Shown here: positions 42,215 through 57,048 of the stretch, in pieces
Layout of the letters: every line of letters begins with the position of its first letter
Numbering within the stretch: the stretch's first letter is position 1
From: Pistricoccus aurantiacus
GTDB taxonomy: Bacteria; Pseudomonadota; Gammaproteobacteria; Pseudomonadales; Halomonadaceae
Length of the DNA: 64,000 nt
NCBI RefSeq assembly: GCF_007954585.1
Contig: NZ_CP042382.1
Span: 3,286,001 to 3,350,000 of the forward strand
Direction of reading: 5' to 3'
The notes under the pieces: generated by a model
Seen by the model: only the letters and a program-made list of their open reading frames with translations
What the model was told of the DNA's origin: nothing
Database searches by the model: none
Position numbers and translations under genes: made by a program

Positions 42215-42904
42215 ATGGGTATGTCATTGTCCCCTCGTCCCGCCCAGGTAATTGACCTGGAAAGCATGCGCCAACGGCATCTTGCCAAACGGCGGTTGAT
42301 ACGGCTGTCACCGGAACTTGACGGTCTGGAAATGGTTTATCGGCTTGCTGCGGAGCCTGACACCTTGTATGCGATGCCTCTGTTGGCCTGGGGGTTGAGA
42401 GAAGATGGAGAAGTCGTGGGCCTCGTCCCCTGGATGGAGGCTCTGACCCCCTGCCATCAGTTGGACGATGCGGAACACGGTCATTTCGTTGGCTACCGTG
42501 ACCCCGAGACCGAAGATATCTTTTACACCGCGCCGGAACACAAGGTGCTTGAGCTTGAATACGCAGCAGAATATTTCGACTATGAGGAAACCCGCGATCC
42601 CACCCTGATCCAACAGCTACCGGACACTCATGGTACCCATGCACTGTGCATGGACATGGACGACACGCCTTGGCAACTAAAACAGGTGTTCGGCTGGCGT
42701 CTGTATAGCAACGGAGAGATCGATGTCCTGCTGGTCGACGAAACCCGGGTAGAGGCAACGCCCATACTAGCTGGTGATACTTGTCTATATCCTGGGCTCA
42801 GCCGCCATCGGGCCATTTATTTTTTTCAGCGTGCTATCGCCAATCGCATCAAGCAGGAAGATCCGGCTACGCTGGAAGCATTAGCGCTGATGGTGTCTCG
42901 CTGA
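42215..42904 (+). CDS. Uncharacterised 229-residue protein
   Basis: AAGGAGGG lies 6 bp before the ATG at 42215, a strong ribosome site. The protein is soluble and acidic with no signal peptide. Features seen are an N-terminal RQRHLAKRRLIRLSPEL, then GLVPWMEALTPCHQLDDAEHGHFVGY and two aromatic-rich stretches (AAEYFDYEET, RHRAIYFFQRAIANR). I recognise no family. It is probably lineage-specific and monocistronic. Confidence 0.68.
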   Translation: MGMSLSPRPAQVIDLESMRQRHLAKRRLIRLSPELDGLEMVYRLAAEPDTLYAMPLLAWGLREDGEVVGLVPWMEALTPCHQLDDAEHGHFVGYRDPETEDIFYTAPEHKVLELEYAAEYFDYEETRDPTLIQQLPDTHGTHALCMDMDDTPWQLKQVFGWRLYSNGEIDVLLVDETRVEATPILAGDTCLYPGLSRHRAIYFFQRAIANRIKQEDPATLEALALMVSR

Positions 42905-42940
42905 CAGGTCATGACCAAGCCTGGCGCGAAAAGCGGAATC

Positions 42941-43192
42941 TCAGCCTAGTCGGATAAAATAGAAATAATGGCTTTCCGTCTGGGTCTGCCGCAACAATTC
43001 ATGACCCAGAAAGCTGCAGAACTTGGGAACGTCACGGGTCGTTGCGGGATCCGTGGCGATAACCTTCAGTACCGCCCCTTGCTCCATTTCACGCACTTTA
43101 TTATGCATTAACATGATGGGTTCAGGGCAATATAGACCGGTCGTATCGAGCACCGCATCAAAATCCGACGAATCATTGGCAGTTGTGACCAT
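42941..43192 (-). CDS. TusA-family sulfur carrier protein
   Basis: The 83-residue protein has the TusA/SirA hallmark LDTTGLYCPEPIMLMHNKV, where the Cys of the CPxP motif carries the sulfur, and the two-strand C-terminal half ending HYFYFIRLG. TusA proteins relay sulfur for tRNA thiolation and cofactor synthesis. The ATG at 43192 is the start with family-like sequence. It is divergent from the monooxygenase-fold gene. Confidence 0.9.
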   Translation of the reverse strand: MVTTANDSSDFDAVLDTTGLYCPEPIMLMHNKVREMEQGAVLKVIATDPATTRDVPKFCSFLGHELLRQTQTESHYFYFIRLG

Positions 43193-43249
43193 CGTGTATC
43201 TCGGTAGTGTATCGCTTGAATGCTTGAAAAGAGGTGGATGAAAAATACC

Positions 43250-43534
43250 ATGATCAAGGTGGTAATCGAACGAGACATCATGCCAGGACTCGAAGCCGAA
43301 TACGATCAAATCGCTCGAGCTGCCATGCGGGTCTGCTATCATGCGCCGGGCTTTATCGCGGGAGAAATCCTTCGTGAGCGTTCTCATACGGAGCGACGCA
43401 TGTTGATTACTCAATGGCGGGATCTCGCAGCCTGGAAGGCCTGGGAACATAGTATCGAACGCGAGCAAGCCATACAGCAAATGCTGCCCATGCTGACCCG
43501 AGATGAAAGAGTGCGCGTCTTCGACCCTTTTTAA
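43250..43534 (+). CDS. Antibiotic biosynthesis monooxygenase (ABM)-fold protein
   Basis: Taken from the ATG at 43250, the product is 94 residues with the ferredoxin-like ABM pattern: VIERDIMPGLEAEYDQIARAA, PGFIAGEILRE and ITQWRDLAAWKAWEHS. ATG codons at 43238 and 43220 are in frame, and GAGG at 43231-43234 does not clearly favour one. ABM proteins include heme-degrading and quinol monooxygenases, but small stand-alone members are usually of unknown role. Convergent with rlmM. Confidence 0.78.
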   Translation: MIKVVIERDIMPGLEAEYDQIARAAMRVCYHAPGFIAGEILRERSHTERRMLITQWRDLAAWKAWEHSIEREQAIQQMLPMLTRDERVRVFDPF

Positions 43535-43550
43535 ACCATTCACAGCGCCG

Positions 43551-44621
43551 TCAAACGTCGAGCAAGCGCACGTGCACCGTGACCTCCTCACGGTCATGAT
43601 AAAGCTGGCGACACTGGATTTCCGCTCGAATCCGAGCCTCTTCCAGACTTTCCGTCAAGCGAGTCAGGCATCGAGCCACTTCTTCATAACGCTGTTTCAT
43701 GGGCAGCTTGAGATTGAATATCGCTTCGCGACACCAGCGCTTGAGCAACCAGCGCTCCACCATATTCACCACGCGCATGGGTTTATCGACGATATCGCAT
43801 ACCAGCCAATCCAGGCGTTGGGGCGGCTGCCAGCTAAACCCGTCGGCTCGCCAATGCTCTACTTGGCCTGAGGCCATCAGCGCCCTGTCCATTGGGCCGT
43901 TATCTACGGCGTGCACAAACATGCCCTGGCGCACCAACTGCCAGGTCCATCCTCCTGGTGCCGCTCCGAGATCCGCCGCCTGCATGCCTTGACTCAAGCG
44001 GCTAACCCACTGCTCTCGAGGTATAAAAACATGCCAGGCCTCTTCGAGCTTGAGCGTCGAGCGGCTCGGTGCGTTTCTGGGAGAGCGTAGCCGCAAGATC
44101 CCAGCGGGATGCTCGCTGCGATTACCGGGAAAACTCATTCCCAGTTGCACACTGTCACCTGATGTCCAGAAAAGATGCAAACGACGCCTGCCTGCCTTAC
44201 GCCTCAACGCACCGCACTTTTTCAAATTTGCCATCAAGGGCCGTGACAAGGCTTTTGTCAATCCACTCAACGCCTTGCCTTCGTTGGTATCAGGTGTCTC
44301 TTGCCAGACGTCCTCAAAACTCCAGCCGCTGCTCACGACTTGTTCGATGACCGATTCAAGACGATTGTCTCGTGGCAGTTCAGTCAAAAGAGGCAACGCA
44401 GCCAGGCTCTGACGAGCGAAGATCAACGAATCCAGTGAAAGCTCTCGGTGCAGCGCATTGATCGATTCCGAGTTTCGCACAGCGAATATCACGTAGCCGG
44501 CGCTAGGTTCGGTTATCACATCACCTTGATAACTCGTTTGCGCCAACCGGCTTGCTATCTCGACGCCGAGATCCCGTTCGAATCCGGGGCGGCAGTAAAG
44601 CAGCAACTGGCTGGGTTTCAT
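43551..44621 (-). CDS. rlmM: 23S rRNA C2498 2'-O-methyltransferase RlmM
   Basis: RlmM methylates C2498 in 23S rRNA with SAM. The 356-residue protein has an N-terminal THUMP-like region and a C-terminal Rossmann methyltransferase with the SAM loop ADLGAAPGGWTWQLV and the catalytic DIVDKP motif. The start MKPSQLLLYCRPGFE is family-like. It lies alone on the minus strand before a 385-bp gap and gdhA. Confidence 0.93.
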   Translation of the reverse strand: MKPSQLLLYCRPGFERDLGVEIASRLAQTSYQGDVITEPSAGYVIFAVRNSESINALHRELSLDSLIFARQSLAALPLLTELPRDNRLESVIEQVVSSGWSFEDVWQETPDTNEGKALSGLTKALSRPLMANLKKCGALRRKAGRRRLHLFWTSGDSVQLGMSFPGNRSEHPAGILRLRSPRNAPSRSTLKLEEAWHVFIPREQWVSRLSQGMQAADLGAAPGGWTWQLVRQGMFVHAVDNGPMDRALMASGQVEHWRADGFSWQPPQRLDWLVCDIVDKPMRVVNMVERWLLKRWCREAIFNLKLPMKQRYEEVARCLTRLTESLEEARIRAEIQCRQLYHDREEVTVHVRLLDV

Positions 44622-46359
<1,738 letters not shown>

Positions 46360-46395
46360 ACTGTTGCCGGTGTGAGTAAAGATATACTTTCTAAT

Positions 46396-46430
46396 GCCCG
46401 TCTCTTGTCAGATGGGTGTTCTATTGTTGT
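46396..46430 (+). terminator. Possible gdhA terminator
   Basis: GCCCGTCT (46396-46403) pairs with AGATGGGT (46410-46417) including wobble pairs, with a 6-base loop, followed by a T-rich stretch. It is weaker than the other terminators in the window. Confidence 0.45.
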
Positions 46431-46450
46431 TACGCTTCGCTAAACGCAAG

Positions 46451-46478
46451 CACCCCCAGCCATTGCTGGCTGGGGGTG
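46451..46478 (-). terminator. rRNA operon terminator
   Basis: CACCCCCAGCCA/TGGCTGGGGGTG (46451-46462 with 46467-46478) is a perfect 12-bp GC-rich stem with a 4-base loop just after 5S on the minus strand. The following T content is modest (CTTGCGTTTA), so it may act together with Rho or other factors. Confidence 0.8.
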
Positions 46479-46488
46479 GGGAGAGGGG

Positions 46489-46604
46489 CCTGACGATGAC
46501 CTACTCTCGCATGGGGAGACCCCACACTACCATCGGCGCTGGGCGGTTTCACGGCTGAGTTCGGCATGGATTCAGGTGGGACCCGCTCGCTGTGGTCGTC
46601 AGGC
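46489..46604 (-). rRNA. rrf: 5S ribosomal RNA
   Basis: The reverse complement gives TGCCTGACGACC... at the 5' end and a terminal stem with the complementary GTCGTCAGGC at the 3' end, with the internal CCATGCCGAACTCAG block typical of 5S. Boundaries are set from the terminal stem and could be off by a few bases. It is last in the 16S-23S-5S operon. Confidence 0.93.
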
Positions 46605-46639
46605 AAAACGGCGATGACCGGCGTCATCACACAATGCCA

Positions 46640-46699
46640 TCATGCTGACGCTACGCTCGCGTATCCGGCGGGTCGGTCACCCAGACCCCTTGGGGTTAT

Positions 46700-46710
<11 letters not shown>
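46640..46710 (-). other. 3' strand of the 23S processing stem
   Basis: The sequence around 46685-46710 (CCCCTTGGGGTTATATGGTCAAGC) is complementary to 49589-49616 on the other side of 23S, and 46652-46670 pairs with 49647-49667. This matches the long stem cut by RNase III to release pre-23S. The element is quoted in part only. Confidence 0.65.
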
Positions 46711-49596
<2,886 letters not shown>

Positions 49597-49712
49597 ATAT
49601 AACCCGAAGGGGTCTCACCCATCGGTGGGTCGCGATGACACAACGTCGCCGGATACGCTTGAGCGTATCTTGCATTCTTTCCAAAGAAAGAACTTGTCAG
49701 CATGATGTGCAT

Positions 49713-49724
49713 TGTTAAAGAGCA
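49713..49724 (-). promoter_or_regulatory. Spacer boxA antitermination element
   Basis: The minus strand reads TGCTCTTTAACA, the boxA consensus bound by NusB and S10 to prevent early termination on rRNA operons. An identical copy is in the leader. Confidence 0.85.
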
Positions 49725-49802
49725 GACTGTCAATCGACAGTCACTAGACAACGCACGCATCACGCGGACATGGGCTAGTGACTGTGGACTCACAATCACA
49801 AC

Positions 49803-49830
49803 GGATCAGGTAATTCAGTGTGGGCACTTG
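49803..49830 (-). other. 3' strand of the 16S processing stem
   Basis: GGATCAGGTAATTCAGTG and the following TGGGCACTTG pair with the leader segment 51509-51534, with one bulged base and one mismatch. This is the expected RNase III stem around pre-16S. Confidence 0.75.
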
Positions 49831-49851
49831 CCGGGCAAGGCGGTCATCGGT

Positions 49852-51390
<1,539 letters not shown>

Positions 51391-51586
51391 AAGCTTGATA
51401 GTCCTTGCCTTCCCCAACGGGAAGAAGCGGACCAATCTCGGTTCAAGAACCAAACGTCTCTTTGACGAGTCGCTTGTCTTGCATAAGAGATAACACCCCT
51501 CACGCCAACAAGCGCCCACATGAATTACCTGATCGATTGTTAAAGAGCAGCTGCTGCAACCAGGGTGGCCTCAGCAGCGGATGCGT
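51391..51586 (-). promoter_or_regulatory. rRNA leader region with boxA and processing stem
   Basis: The transcribed leader contains boxA TGCTCTTTAACA on the minus strand at 51538-51549 and the 5' strand of the 16S processing stem (51509-51534, CAAGCGCCCACATGAATTAC on the plus strand). No open reading frame of interest is seen. Confidence 0.8.
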
Positions 51587-51643
51587 ACTTTACGACCCCA
51601 AACGATAAAGCGCAAGAGGTAAAATGAAAAAATTCGAAACCGC
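51587..51643 (-). promoter_or_regulatory. rRNA P1 promoter with UP-like element
   Basis: On the minus strand the minus-35 TTGCGC (51610-51615) and minus-10 TAAAGT (51587-51592) are spaced by 17 bp. Upstream (51618-51643) is an A/T-rich tract that resembles an UP element. This placement just before 16S is typical of strong, growth-rate-regulated rRNA promoters. The tract overlaps the putative terminator of the prp operon. Confidence 0.78.
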
Positions 51644-51678
51644 GAACCGGTGTCTCTTAGGACGTCGATATCGCGGTT
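51627..51678 (-). terminator. Possible prp operon terminator
   Basis: After the prpD stop the minus strand has AACCGCGA (51671-51678) pairing with TCGCGGTT (51638-51645), with a loop of about 25 bases and a run of six T residues (51627-51632). The long loop lowers confidence. Confidence 0.5.
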
Positions 51679-51683
51679 CATGA

Positions 51684-53168
51684 CTAGATGACGAACAGAT
51701 CGACGAAGCGCTGCACCGGCGTTTCTTCCAGCTTAGCCTGATCCGTGCAAAGCGCAAAGATTTGCTCGCAGCGGCCCAGTGGAAAGCGCGTCGCCAGGTT
51801 CGCTTTGAATTTCTCCTCCAGTAGCGGAATCCCTTCTGCCCGACGGCGACGATGGCCTACCGGGTACTCCACCTCCACCCGGTCCGTCTCGGAGCCGTCC
51901 TTGAAGAAGACCTGAATGGCATTGGCGATGGAGCGCTTGTCCGCCTCCAGGTATTCTCGGGTATAGCGCTCGTCTTCGACGACTTCCATCTTGGCCCGGA
52001 GCTCGTCGATGATCGGATGAGCCTCGTGAAAATCGTCCTCGTAGTGTTCCGCCACCAGATTACCGAAGGCCAGGGGCACCGCGGTCATGTATTGCAGGCA
52101 GTGATCCCGATCCGCCGGATTGGCCAGCTTGCCTTCCTTGGAAATGATACGAATCGCGGACTCGTGGGTGGTAATGACGATCCTGTCGATCTCGTCGAGG
52201 CGATCCTTGACCTGAGGATGCAGCATCACCGCCGCCTCGCACGCGGTCTGGGAATGAAACTCTGCCGGAAAAGAAATCTTGAACAGCACATTTTCCATCA
52301 CGTAAGTGTCGTAATCCTGGCTAAAACTGAACTTGCGCTCTCCTTCGGGTTTGATCTGCTGATCCTTGTTGGTCTTGGAGAAAAGCACGTCGTAGAAGCC
52401 CCACTGCGGCGCGGAAAGCGCCCCGGGAATGCCCATCTCGCCGTGCAGGGCGATATCCGCCAGGCGTACCCCTCGGGAAGTGGCATCCCCGGCGGCCCAG
52501 CTCTTGCGAGAGCCGGCATTGGGCGCATGGCGATAGGTGCGCAGGCTCTGACCATCCACCCAGGCATGAGACAACGCCGACAATAGCTGCTCGCGATTGG
52601 CGCCCATCAGTTTGGCGGTGACCGCTGTGGTCGCCACCTTGACCAGCACCACGTGATCGAGCCCGACGCGATTGAAGGAGTTTTCCAGGGCGATCACTCC
52701 CTGAATCTCGTGGGCCATGATCATGGCCTCCAGCACGGCGCGCATGGTCAGCGGCGCCTCCCCCTCGGCGACACGCTTCTGGGAGAGATGATCCGCCACT
52801 GCCAGGATGCCGCCCAGATTGTCCGAGGGATGCCCCCACTCCGCGGCCAGCCAGGTATCATTGTAATCAAGCCAACGAACGATGGCGCCGATGTCCCAGG
52901 CCGCCTTGACCGGATCCAGCCGGAAGGAGGTGCCCGGTACCCGGGCGCCGTGGGGCACCACCGTTCCTTCGACCAGCGGCCCCAGATGCTTGGTGCACTC
53001 GGGGAAACGCAGCGCCAGAAGGCCACAGCCCAAGGTATCCATCAGACAATTACGTGCGGTATCCAGAGCTTCGTCACTGTCGATCTTGTAATCGAGCACA
53101 TAATCGGCAATTTTCTGAAGTTCTTCGTCATAGTCCGGACGAATATTGCTTTCGACGGTCGCGCTCAT
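51684..53168 (-). CDS. prpD: 2-methylcitrate dehydratase PrpD
   Basis: PrpD (MmgE/PrpD family) dehydrates 2-methylcitrate in propionate breakdown. The ATG at 53168 follows GGAGATG and gives 494 residues. [34 protein letters not shown] and [27 protein letters not shown] (quoted in part as [15 protein letters not shown]) are family motifs. It is last in prpB-prpC-acnD-prpF-prpD. The operon also has AcnD-PrpF, which performs the same step by another mechanism. Confidence 0.94.
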   Translation of the reverse strand: MSATVESNIRPDYDEELQKIADYVLDYKIDSDEALDTARNCLMDTLGCGLLALRFPECTKHLGPLVEGTVVPHGARVPGTSFRLDPVKAAWDIGAIVRWLDYNDTWLAAEWGHPSDNLGGILAVADHLSQKRVAEGEAPLTMRAVLEAMIMAHEIQGVIALENSFNRVGLDHVVLVKVATTAVTAKLMGANREQLLSALSHAWVDGQSLRTYRHAPNAGSRKSWAAGDATSRGVRLADIALHGEMGIPGALSAPQWGFYDVLFSKTNKDQQIKPEGERKFSFSQDYDTYVMENVLFKISFPAEFHSQTACEAAVMLHPQVKDRLDEIDRIVITTHESAIRIISKEGKLANPADRDHCLQYMTAVPLAFGNLVAEHYEDDFHEAHPIIDELRAKMEVVEDERYTREYLEADKRSIANAIQVFFKDGSETDRVEVEYPVGHRRRRAEGIPLLEEKFKANLATRFPLGRCEQIFALCTDQAKLEETPVQRFVDLFVI

Positions 53169-53225
53169 CGGGCATCTCCTTTTCATTCAACGATATCGAA
53201 CGAGTGTTCTTTTCGGCCGGCAATG

Positions 53226-54422
53226 TCAGGCCTCGATCACCTCTCCGGGAACGCGCACCCAGCCTTCCATCAGTACGCGGGCGCTGCGGCTCATGACCGC
53301 CTTGGTGGCGGTCCATTGACCGCCTTCCTGACGCGCCTCGCCACCGACCCGCAGGGTGCCGGAGGGATGGCCGAAGCGCACCGAGGTTCGCTCGCCGCCG
53401 CCGGCGGCCTGATTGACCAGAGTGCCCGGTACCGCCGCCGCCGCACTGATCGCCACCGCCGCCGTCCCCATCATGGCATGGTGCAGCTTGCCCATGGACA
53501 GCGCCCGGACCAGCAGATCCAGATCCGCGGCCTTGATCTGCTTGCCGCTGGAGGACAGGTAATCCGCCGGCTCGGCGACGAAGGCCACCTTGGGAGTATG
53601 CTGACGACCCGCCGCTTCGTCCGGATGATCGATCAAACCCATGCGCATCGCGCCATGGGCGCGCAGGGTCTCGAAGCGAGCCAGTGCCTCGGGATCGCCA
53701 TTGATGGCTTCCTGCAGCTCCGTCCCAGTGTAGCCGAGGTCCTTCGCCCGAACGAAAATGGTCGGAATACCCGCGTTGATCAAGGTAGCCTCGATCAGAC
53801 CGCCTTCGACCACCGCTTCCGGCACTTCCAGCTTGTCCACCACATTGCCGGTAGGAAACATGGCGCCTTCGCCGGCCGCCGGGTCCTGAAACTCGATTTC
53901 CACTTCCGCAGCGGGGAAGGTCACGCCGTCCAGCTCGAAGTCGCCGGTTTCCTGCACCTGGCCATCGGTAACCGGCACCCGGGCGATGATGGTTTTCTCG
54001 ATGTTGGCCTGCCAGATGCGCACCGTGGCCACGCCATTGTCCGGAATGCGACCAGGGTCCACCAGACCGGAACTGATAGCAAAGGCCCCCACCGCCGCGG
54101 TCAGATTGCCGCAGTTGCCGCTCCAGTCGACGAAGGGCTTGTCGATGGAAACCTGGCCGAAGAGATAGTCCACGTCGTGATCCGGCCGGGTCGGCTCGGC
54201 GAGAATCACCGTCTTGCTGGTACTCGAGGACGCCCCGCCCATGCCGTCGATCTGCTTGCCGTAGGGGTCCGGGCTGCCGATCACCCGCAGCAGCAGCGCA
54301 TCACGCACCGGCCCCGGCGTTCGGGCAGCGTCCGGCAGATCGTCGAGACGAAAGAACACCCCCTTGCTGGTCCCGCCGCGCATATAGGTAGCGGGAATGC
54401 GAATCTGCGCTTGATGCGTCAT
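53226..54422 (-). CDS. prpF: 2-methylaconitate cis-trans isomerase PrpF
   Basis: PrpF isomerises the product of AcnD so that it can enter the aconitase step of the 2-methylcitrate cycle. The 398-residue protein has the family start IPATYMRGGTSKGVFFRLDDLP and DGMGGASSSTSKT. Only 1 bp separates it from acnD, which fits their joint function. It lies between acnD and prpD. Confidence 0.95.
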   Translation of the reverse strand: MTHQAQIRIPATYMRGGTSKGVFFRLDDLPDAARTPGPVRDALLLRVIGSPDPYGKQIDGMGGASSSTSKTVILAEPTRPDHDVDYLFGQVSIDKPFVDWSGNCGNLTAAVGAFAISSGLVDPGRIPDNGVATVRIWQANIEKTIIARVPVTDGQVQETGDFELDGVTFPAAEVEIEFQDPAAGEGAMFPTGNVVDKLEVPEAVVEGGLIEATLINAGIPTIFVRAKDLGYTGTELQEAINGDPEALARFETLRAHGAMRMGLIDHPDEAAGRQHTPKVAFVAEPADYLSSSGKQIKAADLDLLVRALSMGKLHHAMMGTAAVAISAAAAVPGTLVNQAAGGGERTSVRFGHPSGTLRVGGEARQEGGQWTATKAVMSRSARVLMEGWVRVPGEVIEA

Positions 54423-54423
54423 T

Positions 54424-57018
54424 TCAGGCCACCTCCTCGGCTTCGAGGAAATCCTGGGCGAAGCGCTGCAGCACGCCCCCCGCGGAATAGATCGACATCT
54501 CCTCCTGGGTATCCAGGCGACAGATCACCGGCACCTCGACGCTCCCGCCATTGCGGCGGTGAATTACCAGGGTCATGGTGGCGCCAGGCCGGTAATCGCC
54601 AGTGACGTCAAAGGTCTCGGTACCGTCCAGTTCCAGGGTCTTGCGGGTGGTGCCTGCTTCGAATTCCAGGGGCAGCACGCCCATGCCAATCAGATTGGTG
54701 CGGTGAATGCGCTCGAAGCCCTCCGCGACGATCGCCTCCACCCCGGCCAGGCGCACGCCCTTGGCCGCCCAGTCCCGGGAAGAGCCCTGACCGTAGTCCG
54801 CCCCGGCGATGATGATCAACGGCTGCTTGCGCGCCATGTAGGTCTCGATGGCCTCCCACATGCGGGTCACCTCGCCTTCCGGCTCGATACGCGCCAGGGA
54901 TCCCTGGATCACTTCGCCATTTTCATCCCGCACCATCTCGTTGAACAACTTGGGATTGGCGAAGGTAGCCCGCTGGGCGGTCAGGTGATCCCCCCGGTGG
55001 GTAGCGTAGGAATTGAAGTCCTCCTCCGGCAGACCCATCTTGGCGAGATACTCTCCGGCGGCGCTGTCCGGCAGGATGGCGTTGGAGGGCGACAGATGGT
55101 CCGTGGTGATGTTGTCCGGCAGAATCGCCAGCGGCCGCATTCCCTTGAGGCTGTTTTCCGATACAAACGCCTCTTCCCAGTAAGGCGGACGGCGGATATA
55201 GGTGCTCATCTCCCGCCAGTCGTAGAGCGGGCTCTTGGCCGCCTCGCCCCGGTCCAGATCGAACATGGGAATATAGACCTGCTGGAACTGCTCCGGCCTG
55301 ACGTACTTCTTGACGATGGCATCGATCTCCTCGTCGGAAGGCCAGATATCCTTGAGGATGACAGGGTTTCCACGTGGATCCATGCCCAGCACGTCCTGTT
55401 CGATATCGAAGCGCACCGTGCCGGCGATGGCATAGGCCACTACCAGGGGCGGCGAGGCCAGGAAGGCCTGCTTGGCGTAGGGATGAATGCGCCCGTCGAA
55501 GTTGCGGTTGCCGGACAGCACCGCGGTGCTGTAGAGATCCCGGTCGATGATTTCCTGCTGGATTTTCGGGTCCAGAGCGCCGCTCATGCCGTTGCAGGTG
55601 GTACAGGCGTAGGCAACGATGCCGAAGCCGAGTTTCTCCAGCTCCGACAGTAGGTCGGCTTCCTCCAGGTAAAGTCGCGCGACTTTCGACCCTGGGGCGA
55701 AAGAGGACTTCACCCAGGGCTTGCGGATCAGCCCCAGTTCATTGGCTTTTCTCGCCAGCAGAGCAGCCGCCACCACGTTGCGCGGATTGGAGGTATTGGT
55801 GCAACTGGTGATCGCCGCGATGATCACCGCCCCATCCGGCAGCTCGCCTTCTTTCTCTTCCCACTGGCCGGCGATGCCGCGAGCCGCCAGCTCGGAAGTC
55901 GGCAGCTTGGCATGGGGGTTGGACGGCCCCGCCAGGGTACGGCCTACGCTTGACAGGTCGAAGCGCAGCACCCGCTCGTATTCGGCATTTTCCAGGCTAT
56001 CCGCCCAGAGGCCGGCGGTCCTGGCGTAGTTTTCCACCAAGGCGACCTGCTCAGGCTCACGACCGGTGAGCTTGAGATAATCGATGGTCTGATCGTCGAT
56101 ATAGAACATTGCCGCGGTGGCGCCGTACTCCGGGGTCATGTTGGAAATGGTGACCCGGTCGCCGATGGTCAGGCTGGCGGCGCCCTCGCCGAAGAACTCC
56201 AGGTAGGCCCCCACCACCCGCTCCCGGCGCAGAAATTCCGTCAGGGCAAGGACGATATCCGTGGCGGTAATGCCCGGCTGACGCTTGCCCACCAACTCCA
56301 CGCCGACGATATCCGGCAGACGCATCATGGAGGCCCGGCCCAGCATCACACTTTCCGCTTCAAGGCCGCCGACCCCCACGGCGATGACCCCCAGAGCGTC
56401 GATATGCGGGGTATGGCTATCGGTACCCACGCAGGTATCTGGAAACGCCACGCCATCGCGGGCCTGAATCACCGGGGACATCTTCTCCAGGTTGATCTGG
56501 TGCATGATGCCGTTGCCCGCGGGAATCACGTCCACGTTCTCGAAGGCGGTCTTGGTCCAGTCGATGAAGTGAAAGCGATCCTCGTTGCGACGATCCTCGA
56601 TGGCACGGTTCTTCTCGAAGGCGTCCTCCTCGAAGCCCGCGTGCTCCACCGCCAAGGAATGATCGACGATCAGTTGGGTGGGCACTACCGGATTGACCTT
56701 GGCCGGATCGCCGCCCTGCTCGGCGATGGCATCCCGCAGCCCCGCCAGGTCCACCAGGGCGGTCTGCCCCAGGATGTCGTGACACACGACCCGGGCCGGA
56801 TACCAGGGGAAATCCAGATCCCGGCGGCGTTCGACAAGCTGTTCGAGGGCGTCCTCGAGAGAGGCGGGATCGCAGCGGCGCACCAGGTTCTCCGCCAGCA
56901 CTCGGGAGGTATAGGGCAGGCCGTCATAGGCACCGGGCCTGATCGCTTCGATCGCGGCTCGGGTATCGAAGTAGTCCAGGTCAGTACCGGAGAGGCGTTT
57001 GCGGTAATCAGTATTCAT
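54424..57018 (-). CDS. acnD: Fe/S-dependent 2-methylcitrate dehydratase AcnD
   Basis: AcnD is an aconitase-like 2-methylcitrate dehydratase that works with PrpF. The length of 864 residues and the cluster ligands C406 (TSCTNTS), C472 and C475 (ACTTC) match. The C-terminal swivel domain has GADYGQGSSRDWAAKG. The prpC-acnD gap contains a REP-like hairpin. The order prpC-acnD-prpF is typical of Pseudomonas and Shewanella relatives. Confidence 0.95.
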   Translation of the reverse strand: MNTDYRKRLSGTDLDYFDTRAAIEAIRPGAYDGLPYTSRVLAENLVRRCDPASLEDALEQLVERRRDLDFPWYPARVVCHDILGQTALVDLAGLRDAIAEQGGDPAKVNPVVPTQLIVDHSLAVEHAGFEEDAFEKNRAIEDRRNEDRFHFIDWTKTAFENVDVIPAGNGIMHQINLEKMSPVIQARDGVAFPDTCVGTDSHTPHIDALGVIAVGVGGLEAESVMLGRASMMRLPDIVGVELVGKRQPGITATDIVLALTEFLRRERVVGAYLEFFGEGAASLTIGDRVTISNMTPEYGATAAMFYIDDQTIDYLKLTGREPEQVALVENYARTAGLWADSLENAEYERVLRFDLSSVGRTLAGPSNPHAKLPTSELAARGIAGQWEEKEGELPDGAVIIAAITSCTNTSNPRNVVAAALLARKANELGLIRKPWVKSSFAPGSKVARLYLEEADLLSELEKLGFGIVAYACTTCNGMSGALDPKIQQEIIDRDLYSTAVLSGNRNFDGRIHPYAKQAFLASPPLVVAYAIAGTVRFDIEQDVLGMDPRGNPVILKDIWPSDEEIDAIVKKYVRPEQFQQVYIPMFDLDRGEAAKSPLYDWREMSTYIRRPPYWEEAFVSENSLKGMRPLAILPDNITTDHLSPSNAILPDSAAGEYLAKMGLPEEDFNSYATHRGDHLTAQRATFANPKLFNEMVRDENGEVIQGSLARIEPEGEVTRMWEAIETYMARKQPLIIIAGADYGQGSSRDWAAKGVRLAGVEAIVAEGFERIHRTNLIGMGVLPLEFEAGTTRKTLELDGTETFDVTGDYRPGATMTLVIHRRNGGSVEVPVICRLDTQEEMSIYSAGGVLQRFAQDFLEAEEVA

Positions 57019-57048
57019 GTCAGATAGTCATCGAGTCAGGTCGTTAAA

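Larger units (their letters stand above)
49597..49851 (-). other. 16S-23S internal spacer without tRNA genes
   Basis: The spacer is about 255 bp. No tRNA-Ile or tRNA-Ala signature (such as GTTCGAATC or the acceptor ends) was found on either strand. It has a boxA (49713-49724), a perfect hairpin GACTGTC/GACAGTC (49725-49731 with 49736-49742) and an inverted repeat GTCACTAG/CTAGTGAC (49740-49747 with 49775-49782). Confidence 0.8.

Noticed and set aside
49597-49851. tRNA genes in the rRNA spacer
   Set aside because: No acceptor, T-loop or anticodon arm pattern was found on either strand.
52653-54605. A 650-codon plus-strand frame
   Set aside because: It is antisense to prpD and prpF and has no coherent protein character.
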